This document shows positions 43,377 through 52,127 of a DNA stretch of 64,000 bases, piece after piece (positions within the stretch are counted from its first letter, which is position 1; each line of letters starts with the position of its first letter). Position numbers and translations under genes: made by a program. The notes beneath the pieces are model-generated. The model was given only the letters and a program-made list of their open reading frames with translations. It made no database searches and was not told the origin of the DNA. The stretch comes from Dawidia soli (GTDB lineage Bacteria; Bacteroidota; Bacteroidia; Cytophagales; Cyclobacteriaceae): positions 1 to 64,000 of the forward strand of contig NZ_JAHESC010000017.1 of the NCBI RefSeq assembly GCF_018598185.1. Direction: 5' to 3'.

Positions 43377-44570
43377 ATGAAACTCTACGTCAACATTGCC
43401 CGCGCCGTGATCGAGGCCCTGGACCTGATCTTCGGACAAGGCAAGTACGCCGACAAGGTGATCGAAAAGGTATTAAAGCAAAATCCGAAGTGGGGCGCCC
43501 GTGACCGGCGGTTCATTGCCGAGACCACGTACGACATCGTGCGCTGGTACCGGCTGCTGCAGACCCTGACCGACACCCCCTCGAACGACTATTGGTCCAT
43601 GCTGGGCTGCTGGTGCATTCTGCACAACGTGCCCCTGCCTGACTGGGAGGAGTTCCAACACCTGAAACCTGAAAAGATCCAACAGCGGCTCGAGAAGTTC
43701 AAGCAGATCCGCCGCATTTATGAATCCGTGCCCGACTGGCTCGATACACTCGGCGAGCAGGAGCTTGGCTCCCGCTGGGACAGCGAGCTGCATGCCCTCA
43801 ACGAAGAAGCAGAGGTTGTGCTGCGCACCAATACGCTCAAGACCTCTGCCCGCGCGCTGAAGGCGCTGTTGCTGGAAGACAACGTAGAGACTGCGACGCT
43901 GGCGGAGGCACCGGACGCCCTGGTGCTGGAACGTCGGCAGAATGTGTTCCGGCTGCCGGCCTTTAAACAAGGCCTTTTCGAAGTGCAGGACGCCGCGTCA
44001 CAGCTCATCGCGCCGTTCATGCGCCTGGAGCCCGGCATGCGCGTGATCGATGCCTGCGCCGGCGCGGGTGGCAAGACGCTGCACATCGCGTCGCTGCTCC
44101 AGAACAAAGGACGCATCCTGGCCATGGACACGGAGGAATGGAAACTCGACGAGCTCAAAAAACGCGCCCGCCGGGCAGAAGCGAGTAATATCGAGACCCG
44201 CGTGATCGAATCGTCCAAGACGGTCAAGCGCCTGGAGAAATCAGCGGACAGGCTACTGCTCGATGTACCCTGCTCGGGCCTGGGTGTCTTAAAACGCAAC
44301 CCCGACGCCAAGTGGAAACTCTCGCCGGAGTTTGTTCAGAACGTGCGCGAGCTGCAGCAGCACATCATCAACGACTATTGCGAGATGCTCAAGCCCGGCG
44401 GCCTGATGGTATACTCTACGTGCAGCATCATGCCGTCTGAAAATGAAGAGCAGGTAAAAAAATTCCTGGCCACGCAAAACGGCCGTTTCGACCTGTTGGA
44501 GGAAGCGCACGCCTGGCCGTCAGGAGGATTTGACGGATTTTATATGGCCCTGCTGCGCCGTCTCTCCTAG
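43377..44570 (+). CDS. RsmB/NOP-family RNA cytosine-C5 methyltransferase
   Basis: A 397-residue SAM-dependent enzyme of the RsmB group (16S rRNA m5C967 in E. coli). N-terminal NusB-like helical part (1-115), then a Rossmann methyltransferase domain. SAM loop ACAGAGGKTLHIASLL (226-241); two catalytic cysteines Cys299 (DVPCSGLGVLKRNPD) and Cys349 (YSTCSIMPSENEEQ). All key residues are present. Whether it modifies 16S rRNA at the same base cannot be told from sequence. Plus-strand start of the run towards the SUMF1 and Gfo/Idh genes. Confidence 0.92.
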   Translation: MKLYVNIARAVIEALDLIFGQGKYADKVIEKVLKQNPKWGARDRRFIAETTYDIVRWYRLLQTLTDTPSNDYWSMLGCWCILHNVPLPDWEEFQHLKPEKIQQRLEKFKQIRRIYESVPDWLDTLGEQELGSRWDSELHALNEEAEVVLRTNTLKTSARALKALLLEDNVETATLAEAPDALVLERRQNVFRLPAFKQGLFEVQDAASQLIAPFMRLEPGMRVIDACAGAGGKTLHIASLLQNKGRILAMDTEEWKLDELKKRARRAEASNIETRVIESSKTVKRLEKSADRLLLDVPCSGLGVLKRNPDAKWKLSPEFVQNVRELQQHIINDYCEMLKPGGLMVYSTCSIMPSENEEQVKKFLATQNGRFDLLEEAHAWPSGGFDGFYMALLRRLS

Positions 44571-44661
44571 CGATACGCCCACATGCGGCGTTGGCATAGA
44601 TGAACGGTTGCAGACGGAGGCGGGTTTCTCTATATTGAGGCCTCTAACCCTTTTTACCGAC

Positions 44662-45642
44662 GTGAAACATACGCCCTTCCGCCTGCTGTACTGCACCGTG
44701 CTGACCCTTGTCCTGGCTTTTTCCTGTATCTTTACTATCGCTCCCGCGCAAGAATTTTTGGCGTATGAGCAGGCCGTGCCCGGCTCGTCGGTAAAGTTCA
44801 AGATGATCCCGATCCAGGGCGGCAGCTTTACGCTGGGCAGTGCGGCGGCCGAAACCGGGCGCGAAGAAGACGAAGGCCCGCAAAAGAAAGTAGAGGTCTC
44901 GGCATTCTGGATGGAGGAGCACGAAGTGACGTTTGCCGAATGGGACGCTTTCTTCAAGAACATGGATGTGCCGCAGACAAAGGCCATCGACGTTGACGCC
45001 GTGTCGCGTCCCACCGCGCAGTATATCGACCTGACGTGGGGCATGGGCCGTGAGCCCCAGCACCCGGCCAACAGCATGAGCCAGCAGGCGTGCATCATGT
45101 ATTGCAAGTGGCTCTATGCCAAGACCGGGATCTTTTACCGCCTGCCGACAGAGGCTGAATGGGAGTATGCCTGCCGCGCGGGCACGACAACGGCCTATAG
45201 CTTTGGCAACGACGCCCGGCAGCTGCCGGAGCATGGTTACTTCGCCGGCAACAGCGGTGGCAAATATCACCTGGTAAAACAACTGAAGCCCAATGCGTGG
45301 GGGTTGTACGACATGCACGGCAACCTGAGCGAGTGGACGCAGGACCAATACGATGCCGCTGCTTATAACGCGTTGGCCGACGGTGTAAAAGATCCCACCG
45401 TGGCACCGGCTTCGCGATACCCGCGAGCGGCCCGGGGTGGCTCCTACGTGGACGACGCCAGCGTGCTGCGCACGGCCAACCGCATTCCGTCCAATGCCGC
45501 GTGGAACAAACGCGACCCCCAGATCCCGAAAAGCCGCTGGTGGTTGACCGACGGCATGTATATGGGTTTCCGCATCGTACGTCCGCTGGCGCAGCCTACG
45601 GCGGCGGAAGCGGATGCGTTTTACGCGTCGTACCTGAAATAA
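44662..45642 (+). CDS. SUMF1-fold (formylglycine-generating enzyme-like) exported protein
   Basis: A 326-residue protein starting with GTG at 44662, which opens a signal peptide (FRLLYCTVLTLVLAFSCIFTIAPAQ); the frame extends upstream over the methyltransferase stop but without family similarity. The SUMF1/FGE-sulfatase fold is clear: MIPIQGGSFTLGS, EHEVTFAEWDAFF, YRLPTEAEWEYACRAGTTT, NAWGLYDMHGNLSEWTQD, RAARGGSYVDDASVLR, MGFRIVRP. The cysteine pair that binds copper in true formylglycine-generating enzymes is missing from the RGGS segment, so a different role (as in GldK/EgtB-like relatives) is more likely. Next gene is a Tat oxidoreductase. Confidence 0.85.
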   Translation: MKHTPFRLLYCTVLTLVLAFSCIFTIAPAQEFLAYEQAVPGSSVKFKMIPIQGGSFTLGSAAAETGREEDEGPQKKVEVSAFWMEEHEVTFAEWDAFFKNMDVPQTKAIDVDAVSRPTAQYIDLTWGMGREPQHPANSMSQQACIMYCKWLYAKTGIFYRLPTEAEWEYACRAGTTTAYSFGNDARQLPEHGYFAGNSGGKYHLVKQLKPNAWGLYDMHGNLSEWTQDQYDAAAYNALADGVKDPTVAPASRYPRAARGGSYVDDASVLRTANRIPSNAAWNKRDPQIPKSRWWLTDGMYMGFRIVRPLAQPTAAEADAFYASYLK

Positions 45643-45787
45643 CAGGGCAACGTCAACCCGCATTCCGACCGGGCGTATAAAACCGGGCGGCAGGGAATGC
45701 ACGAACGTGTATATTCACTTCGCTTCGGACACCACCGGAGTATTGTATACAACAGCCAGTAAACGAACGATACCAAACACTAAAACC

Positions 45788-47116
45788 ATGAAAGAAGATA
45801 AACAATCACGCCGGGAGTTTGTGAAGCAATCCTCCCTGCTGGCCGGTGGCCTGGTGGCCGCACCGTTCCTGTCAAATGCCGGCGGCTTTTTCAACTCGGT
45901 AGATGATACGATCAAGGTCGCACTCATAGGCTGCGGTGGCCGGGGCACCGGTGCCGCCATGCAGGCGCTGCTCACCAAGCAGAACGTCAAGCTTGTCGCC
46001 ATGGCCGATGCCTTCCGCGATCGCCTGGACAGCGCCTATGCCGCGCTGACCGATGAGAATTCGGAAGAAGGCAACGTAAAGGCCAAGGTAGCGGTACCCG
46101 AAGCAAACAAGTTCGTGGGCTTCGATGCGTACCAGAAAGCCATTCCGCTGGCCGACGTGGTGATCCTCACGACACCACCCGGCTTCCGTCCCATTCACTT
46201 CGAAGAGGCCGTTCGCCAGGGTAAGCATATTTTTATGGAAAAGCCTGTGGCGACGGACCCCGCCGGGGTTCAACGCGTGCTGCGCGCGGCGGAAGAAGCC
46301 AAGAAGAAAAAGCTCAACGTGGTGGTAGGCCTGCAACGCCACTATCAGAACTCTTACCGCGAGCTGTTGAAGCGCGTGAAGGACGGTATGATCGGCGAGA
46401 TCACCTCGGGCCAGGTATGGTGGAACAACGACGGCGTGTGGGTGAATATGCGCAAGCCCGGTCAAACCGAAATGGAATACCAAATGCGCAACTGGTATTA
46501 TTTTAACTGGCTCTGCGGCGATCATATCAACGAACAGCATATACACAACATCGATGTGATGAACTGGTTCAAGGGGGCCTATCCGGTGAAGGCGTTCGGC
46601 CTGGGCGGCCGCCAGGTGCGCACCGGCAAAGAGTATGGCGAGATCTATGATCACCACTATGTAGAGTATCACTATGCCGACGGCACCGTGCTGAACAGCC
46701 AGTGCCGCCATATCAAAGGTACATACGCTATCGTAGATGAGATGCTCGTCGGTACGAAGGGTGTCGTGAAGTGTGGCGCAGCCGAGATCACCAGCAAGGG
46801 CAAGGCCCTGTATAAGTATGACCGGAAGAATGAGAATAATCCTTATCAGACAGAACACGACGAATTGTTCGCTGCGATCGCAAAAGGCGAATTCAAGTTT
46901 GCCGATGCAGAGAACGGTGCGAAGTCTACGCTGACCGCGATCATGGGTCGTATGGCTACGTATTCGGGGCAGGTGATCGAGTGGGATAAGACACTTAACT
47001 CAGGGCTCAGCATCATGCCGACGACATTTGCCTGGGATGCCGACATGCCGGTGAAGCCGGATGCGAATGGATTTTATCCGATCGCTACGCCGGGCGTGAC
47101 ACGGTATTTTTCTTAG
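45788..47116 (+). CDS. Tat-exported Gfo/Idh/MocA-family oxidoreductase
   Basis: A 442-residue NAD(P)-dependent sugar oxidoreductase. The ATG at 45788 begins a twin-arginine signal (SRREFVKQSSLLAGG); 27 codons upstream are open but not needed. The Rossmann motif is VALIGCGGRGTG (44-55) and the catalytic-region motif MEKPVATD lies at 150-157 (Lys152). The C-terminal half is the alpha/beta domain with NWLCGDHINEQHIHNIDVMNW, typical of periplasmic members that act on glycan units or inositols. Together with the Tat TIM-barrel protein at 42.4 kb it suggests periplasmic sugar chemistry. Confidence 0.92.
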   Translation: MKEDKQSRREFVKQSSLLAGGLVAAPFLSNAGGFFNSVDDTIKVALIGCGGRGTGAAMQALLTKQNVKLVAMADAFRDRLDSAYAALTDENSEEGNVKAKVAVPEANKFVGFDAYQKAIPLADVVILTTPPGFRPIHFEEAVRQGKHIFMEKPVATDPAGVQRVLRAAEEAKKKKLNVVVGLQRHYQNSYRELLKRVKDGMIGEITSGQVWWNNDGVWVNMRKPGQTEMEYQMRNWYYFNWLCGDHINEQHIHNIDVMNWFKGAYPVKAFGLGGRQVRTGKEYGEIYDHHYVEYHYADGTVLNSQCRHIKGTYAIVDEMLVGTKGVVKCGAAEITSKGKALYKYDRKNENNPYQTEHDELFAAIAKGEFKFADAENGAKSTLTAIMGRMATYSGQVIEWDKTLNSGLSIMPTTFAWDADMPVKPDANGFYPIATPGVTRYFS

Positions 47117-47140
47117 ACCACAGGTATTTATTCTATACAC

Positions 47141-47209
47141 GCCCTGAAAGAGCGTGACAATTCGAGACACCTATGCGTCCGATTGTTGCGCCCTTTCAGG
47201 GCTTTTTTT
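47141..47209 (+). terminator. Long hairpin terminator built from a GCCCTGAAAG repeat
   Basis: A 21-base stem (47141-47161 with 47182-47202; 18 Watson-Crick pairs, two G-U, one mismatch), loop of 20 bases, then seven Ts (47203-47209). It lies 24 bases past the oxidoreductase stop. Its arms belong to the repeat described in the next entry. Confidence 0.75.
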
Positions 47210-47268
47210 CACCTCTGCTGTAAACCCAGGCCTACAGCCTGGGCTGATATGTTTCGCCCCTTCAGGGC
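47141..47268. repeat. REP-like palindromic element (family B)
   Basis: A compound element: GCCCTGAAAG arms of the first hairpin, then CCCAGGC/GCCTGGG (47225-47231 with 47237-47243), then GCCCCTTCAGGGC (47256-47268), a third copy of the GCCCTGAA word in reverse. This run of motifs resembles dispersed extragenic repeats I know from Bacteroidota genomes. No transposase is adjacent. Confidence 0.6.
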
Positions 47269-47333
47269 TTCTTTCTGCTTGTTTCTTGGGAAAAGTTTCG
47301 GAACTTTCGCGGTCGATTTTTTAATACAACGCT

Positions 47334-48083
47334 TTGAAAGTCATTCGATCCATTCTGCTTACGCTGTACAAGGTGTGGGTTTTCCTGGTGTTTACCGTGT
47401 TTATGCTGATCCTGCTGCCCGGCATTATTGTGCCGTTTATGCTGGGGCAGCGCTTCGGACACATCGGCTATGCGTTTTTGTATGCGTGGTCGTGGATCTT
47501 CAGCCAGCTCACCTTCATTCGCTACGAGTTCTATGGCACGGAAAATATCCAGCGCGGCGCATCCTACATCTATGTCAGCAACCACACGTCGTTCCTCGAT
47601 ATTCCGGGCATCCGGATGATCATTCCCGGGCAGTTCCGGCCGCTGGCGAAAAAAGAATTGAAGAAGATCCCCGTGTTCGGATGGATTGCACAAGCAGCGA
47701 CGATCATTGTAGACCGGTCCAGCCCCGAGAGCCGCAAGCGTAGCATCGACAAGCTGAAGATGTTTTTGAAACAGGGCATCTCGATCCTCATCTTTGCGGA
47801 AGGCACGCAGAACCGTTCGAAAGAATTGCTGCAGCCGTTCAAAGACGGGGCGTTCCGCATTGCCGTCGATACACAGCAGCCTATATTACCGATGGTGGTA
47901 TTGGGTGCGGGGCCATTGATGCGACCGGGCACGATCGACATGCGACCGGGTACGATCCGTATTTATGTAGGCCCCCCGATCGAAACCACGGGGCTTACCA
48001 CCGCAGACACGGTGGCGCTCAAAGACAAGACCTTTGCGATCATGCATGCTATGATCGTACAGAACACCCCTATAAAAAAGTAA
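47334..48083 (+). CDS. plsC: 1-acyl-sn-glycerol-3-phosphate acyltransferase
   Basis: A 249-residue PlsC-family enzyme that adds the second acyl chain in phosphatidic acid synthesis at the inner membrane. Two N-terminal hydrophobic helices (about 5-35 and 45-62) precede the HX4D catalytic motif NHTSFLDI (His84, Asp89) and the glycerophosphate-binding FAEGTQNRS (Glu156-Gly157-Thr158). Length and spacing are normal. Ornithine- or other lipid-specific acylation cannot be excluded. Confidence 0.92.
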   Translation: MKVIRSILLTLYKVWVFLVFTVFMLILLPGIIVPFMLGQRFGHIGYAFLYAWSWIFSQLTFIRYEFYGTENIQRGASYIYVSNHTSFLDIPGIRMIIPGQFRPLAKKELKKIPVFGWIAQAATIIVDRSSPESRKRSIDKLKMFLKQGISILIFAEGTQNRSKELLQPFKDGAFRIAVDTQQPILPMVVLGAGPLMRPGTIDMRPGTIRIYVGPPIETTGLTTADTVALKDKTFAIMHAMIVQNTPIKK

Positions 48084-48220
48084 ATCCGGATAGCCTTCGC
48101 AGTATGCATGAAAGCCTATCCGGATAATACTCTCGCTTGGAGCCTAAGCGCGAATGCGTGTGTGTCTGAGCCGTGCGGGTGTGTCTGAACTAACCCAAAT
48201 CATTAATTCAAGATCTTTAT

Positions 48221-50419
48221 CTATACCTTCAACGCCACCGTCACGTTCATCGAGCGGCCGTCTGAAGACCAGACACCTGGACCCGGATAGAAGCTGGGGC
48301 GTTTTGTGAAGTATTGTTTATCCATGATGTTGTTCATATTAACTCTTACCATCCATTGCGGCGTGATGCGAAACGATGCATTGAAGTCCAGCAAACCATA
48401 AGAAGGTACCCGGCCCACGGCGCCCGTCTTCGACGGCGTTACCGTGTTTAACGGGTCGGCATAGCTCTCGCCGGTATAACTATACAGTGCCGTCGCGCTC
48501 AGGCGGCGCCAGTAGAACGTAACACCGTTGCGCGAGATCACATCGGGCACGGTCTCTACTTTGTTCCCGCGAATGTCTATGTTCTCAGACTGCGCGCTGC
48601 CGCCGGCGTTCTTACCCGAACGTACCGCGGCATCGGTATACCGCGCATGGAAGAGGGCTGTCGAAGTGAAGATCGACAGGTTGCTGTAGTCACCCAGCCG
48701 CAGATTGTATTCCAGGAATATCTCGGCTCCGGTGGTCATGGAGTTACCGATGTTGGTGCGGTAGATATACGTGGTACCGTTATCAGGGTTCGTCTGCTCG
48801 AGTGTACCCAGGCGATTGTCGTAGCGCAGGCTGAATACCCCTACATCCCAGCGCAGGCCGTGGGTGGTGCCCCGATAGCCCGCTTCCAGGTTGTATCCCT
48901 TGGCGTCTTTCAGGTCTTTGTCTACGGTTTCATATACAGAGGCCGGTATGATGTCTTTGAAGATCACCGGGCGGTAGGCTTGCGACCAGCCGGCGTAGAC
49001 GTTGTGCCCCTTGCGGGTGATGTAGTCGATGTTCAGGCCACCCAATGCGAACGTATGATCGATCACATCGGGAAAGTTGCCGGCATCGTAGTAGGAGATG
49101 GTGCCGGACATTTTTGACTCCCCGGTTTCAACGCGGATACCGGGCGTGATCGACAGACCGCGCAATACGCGGAATGCATTTTCTGCAAATACCGCCACAT
49201 TGTTGGTCTTGAAGTGCAGGTCGCGGCCCCACGCAGGGTCGATCAACGACAAGTCGAAGCTCGAGCCGGTCGTGCCCTTGCCCAGCTGACGGCGGTGCAG
49301 GTCGTTGTTGAAGAGTTGTACGCCGCCGACCAATACGTGTTCTGTTTTTCCAAGCGTATAGGTGTGCAGCAGGCGCAGCTCCGAGGTATAGCTGTTGAAG
49401 TTGTCGATGTCCACCTGGCGCGACGCATAGGTGAGCGTGTTCGGATCGATCACGTCTTGAACCGTAGCCAGTTTATCGAGCTGTACACTGTTTCGGTCGC
49501 CCAGTACGGCCGATACCACCCACGACAGCCGGGTGCGGTCGGAGAGCTTCCAGTCGAGGGAGAGTGACGGCACATAGATCTCGGGGTTGAAATAGTTCCG
49601 GGAGCGTGTCGACTGCCGGGGATCGGCATGGAACATGCTGTCGGTCAACGGGCCGGGTATCTGATAAATATAGTTCGAGCGTGCTACCTCCGCCTGGATG
49701 GTCACGCGGTCGGTGGGACGATAGGCGAGCATGAACGACTGCGCATCGAAGTCCGAGTCGCTGTTATCCCGGTAGCCGTCGGACACACGCTTGTTGTAAT
49801 ATACGTAGTATTGGAATTTGCCGACCGTGCCGCTCAGTGCATGATACGTGCTAAAGAGTCCGAACGAGCCGACGGTATTGATGGTCTCGTAGGCAGCCAC
49901 GCGCGTGGTATCGGGGCGTTTGGATACATAGTTCAGCATGCCGCCGAACTGTGCGCCGTATTGCAGCGAACCCGTGCCGCGTACCATCTCGATGCGTTCC
50001 ACCGCTTCCATGGGCATGCTGTAGTGGCTGGCCGGGTAGCCGTACATGTCGGAGTTGGTAATGATACCATTTTTGCGAATGTTATACTCCCAGCCGCGGT
50101 GCGGGTCCAGGCCGCGGGTGGAAATGTTGGTTTGGTTGCCCGTGCCGTCCATGTCGTATACAAATACGCCGGGCACTTTGGCAAAGATCTGGCGCGGAGT
50201 TTTCTCGGCGATGTTGACGTTCATCTGCTGTACGTTCAGCACTTCGTTCTTGCGGCCGCCCAGCAGGTATGTGCCCTGGGTGGCGGGCAACCGCTCCACC
50301 TCATAGCGGCTGGATTGGATCACAACCTCTTTGAGTTGTTTCATCTTCAGCGAATCTGTCTGCGAAAACCCCGCTGTGATGCTGGCAATAAACACGATCG
50401 CGGTAAAAAGTCTTGTCAT
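48221..50419 (-). CDS. FecA-like TonB-dependent outer-membrane receptor
   Basis: A 732-residue receptor. Signal peptide (1-19), TonB-box-like LKEVVIQSS near 29-37, plug domain (about 60-190) with TNISTRGLDPHRGWEYNIRK and MVRGTGSLQYGAQFGGMLNYVSKRP, which follow the ferric-dicitrate receptor pattern, then a 22-strand barrel to the terminal VALKV. No carboxypeptidase-regulatory domain and no N-terminal signalling (STN) domain. Likely imports ferric citrate or a similar metal complex. Last gene of a minus-strand run with PAP2-like, barrel and AhpD-like genes. Confidence 0.92.
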   Translation of the reverse strand: MTRLFTAIVFIASITAGFSQTDSLKMKQLKEVVIQSSRYEVERLPATQGTYLLGGRKNEVLNVQQMNVNIAEKTPRQIFAKVPGVFVYDMDGTGNQTNISTRGLDPHRGWEYNIRKNGIITNSDMYGYPASHYSMPMEAVERIEMVRGTGSLQYGAQFGGMLNYVSKRPDTTRVAAYETINTVGSFGLFSTYHALSGTVGKFQYYVYYNKRVSDGYRDNSDSDFDAQSFMLAYRPTDRVTIQAEVARSNYIYQIPGPLTDSMFHADPRQSTRSRNYFNPEIYVPSLSLDWKLSDRTRLSWVVSAVLGDRNSVQLDKLATVQDVIDPNTLTYASRQVDIDNFNSYTSELRLLHTYTLGKTEHVLVGGVQLFNNDLHRRQLGKGTTGSSFDLSLIDPAWGRDLHFKTNNVAVFAENAFRVLRGLSITPGIRVETGESKMSGTISYYDAGNFPDVIDHTFALGGLNIDYITRKGHNVYAGWSQAYRPVIFKDIIPASVYETVDKDLKDAKGYNLEAGYRGTTHGLRWDVGVFSLRYDNRLGTLEQTNPDNGTTYIYRTNIGNSMTTGAEIFLEYNLRLGDYSNLSIFTSTALFHARYTDAAVRSGKNAGGSAQSENIDIRGNKVETVPDVISRNGVTFYWRRLSATALYSYTGESYADPLNTVTPSKTGAVGRVPSYGLLDFNASFRITPQWMVRVNMNNIMDKQYFTKRPSFYPGPGVWSSDGRSMNVTVALKV

Positions 50420-50504
50420 GTACTAATGGTAGTTCGAATTTTATAACCGGGAAAGGCGTTGACCGATAGCCTCTCCCGGTATGATTTAATGCGTTGTCCC
50501 GTTA

Positions 50505-52115
50505 TTAATCTGCTCCGTCCGTTGTGGCAAAGTTTATCGTAAAACCGCCGATCACCTGACCGTGCTTTAAGCCCATCTCGGCATCCGAACGATAATGTAT
50601 CGCGCCATACAGACGTGAGTAGGATGCTTCCGTGGCCTGGAGCAGGAAATACTGTGCTTGCTGCGGAAAGAGATAGGCCAATACGGCGGCCGCTGATCCC
50701 GAGAAAGTCGAGTGGCCCGAGGTAAAGGCGGGGAAGTTGGGCACGCCGGTGCCGGTCTTGATGGATGGGTCCATCTGGCTGGGACGCGGGTTGAAGTAAA
50801 AGAACTTTGTGTCCCAGCAGGCCACCGCGGCGTCATGCATGGTCATGTTGAGCAGTGCAAAGGCGCGCGCGGCACGCACCTCACTATAACGCGCTTCCTG
50901 GACGTACTCGGCGGCAATGTCGTTCCAGTGGCCGGGCGGTGTATAGGTGCCGGCGCCGTCGGCCCATTTGTGCACAATGGCCAGGCGTTCGCGCGTCAGG
51001 TTTTCAGAATACCATTTCACCTCTTCGGTTTCTTTTTTCATTTCGGCCGACGATGTCAACGGCGGCGGTACCGGGCGGCATTGTACCAGGTCTGCGTCTG
51101 TCATGCACCAGGCACGCGTACCTTTGTTCGCATCCTTGCGCAAGCCAAAGAATGGCAGCATCGGCGGGCGGGCCGGTGTCTCCAGGCTCTTCCAGGCAAG
51201 CTCACCGCGCTTGGTACAGCTATCGACCAGTGCCTGCCACAGCGCTTTGTTACCCCCGGCGGTGCCCATGCCATCGCCGCGCGCACGCGCGATGTACAGA
51301 TTCGCCACGGACTTGCCCAGCGCCAGCCCCGCGGCTATATCACTGGCAGTAGCCTTACCCGACCACAGCGCCGCATTGCGTTGTTCAGCCGCTTTTTTGG
51401 TGATTTCTTCTACCGCCGCGGGGAAGAGCAGCTTTAACATTTCTGCGGACACACCCGACATGACCGCATCCCTTGACGGGTAAGCAGGCAGATCCGTCTC
51501 CGGCATCAACGACTGGATGGAGGGGTCGTTCTTATACGGAGCCGGGCGATTGTATTGATACATATAATGCCACGCCGCCTTCAACGCTTCGTACTGGGCG
51601 ACGCTTACGTAGCTATAGGCACGCGCCGCATACGGCGGATTTGCAAACGGGAACATCGGGTCGGAGAAAGGATTTTCAGCATCCGGCGCCGGATACACAC
51701 CGACGGCATTCGGTTCGGGGGGCAGGTTGAAGCGCGCCACCATGCCACGCAGAATCTGGTTCCAGCGCAGCACGCCGCCTCCGCTCCAATATTCAATGAC
51801 ATCCCGCTGTTCCTTTGTAAGGTTCTTTTGCAGGTCTTTGATCGCCGTCAGCTCTGCTTTATAGGCGTCGGAGTTTACATCGGCCGGCGGGTTAAATACT
51901 TTTGGTGTTGAGTTCTCAACAATGCCGGTGATCTTTTCCATCGTCATGACGGACGCGTCCACGGGAGCCCAGTCGGCAGCATCTTCGTCGAGAGCAGCAG
52001 GCGCCTGGGGCACAAGGGGTTCGCCGTCTGAAAGGTCTTTGTTACAGCTTGCCAGTAGCAACAGGCTGGCGACGAAGGCTGTCTGTGTAAGGCGATATAC
52101 GTATTGAGCAATCAT
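50505..52115 (-). CDS. PAP2/vanadium-haloperoxidase-fold lipoprotein
   Basis: A 536-residue exported protein. The signal ends in LLLASCNKD with Cys24 in a lipobox. The C-terminal half carries all three elements of the PAP2/vanadate-site signature: K-x6-RP (Lys437 in KFFYFNPRP), SGH (His468 in FTSGHS) and SR-x5-H-x3-D (Ser500-Arg501, His507, Asp511). Such proteins are acid phosphatases or vanadium-dependent haloperoxidases; the large size and helical N-terminal half favour the haloperoxidase-like branch, but the activity cannot be decided by eye. Second from last in the run ending with the FecA-like receptor. Confidence 0.85.
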   Translation of the reverse strand: MIAQYVYRLTQTAFVASLLLLASCNKDLSDGEPLVPQAPAALDEDAADWAPVDASVMTMEKITGIVENSTPKVFNPPADVNSDAYKAELTAIKDLQKNLTKEQRDVIEYWSGGGVLRWNQILRGMVARFNLPPEPNAVGVYPAPDAENPFSDPMFPFANPPYAARAYSYVSVAQYEALKAAWHYMYQYNRPAPYKNDPSIQSLMPETDLPAYPSRDAVMSGVSAEMLKLLFPAAVEEITKKAAEQRNAALWSGKATASDIAAGLALGKSVANLYIARARGDGMGTAGGNKALWQALVDSCTKRGELAWKSLETPARPPMLPFFGLRKDANKGTRAWCMTDADLVQCRPVPPPLTSSAEMKKETEEVKWYSENLTRERLAIVHKWADGAGTYTPPGHWNDIAAEYVQEARYSEVRAARAFALLNMTMHDAAVACWDTKFFYFNPRPSQMDPSIKTGTGVPNFPAFTSGHSTFSGSAAAVLAYLFPQQAQYFLLQATEASYSRLYGAIHYRSDAEMGLKHGQVIGGFTINFATTDGAD

Positions 52116-52127
52116 GATGGGGTTCGG

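Noticed and set aside
44644-45702. Minus-strand open frame of 352 codons
   Set aside because: Opposite the SUMF1-fold gene; Arg/His-rich translation with no recognisable domain.
45872-46858. Minus-strand open frame of 328 codons
   Set aside because: Lies entirely opposite the Gfo/Idh/MocA oxidoreductase, which has clear motifs.
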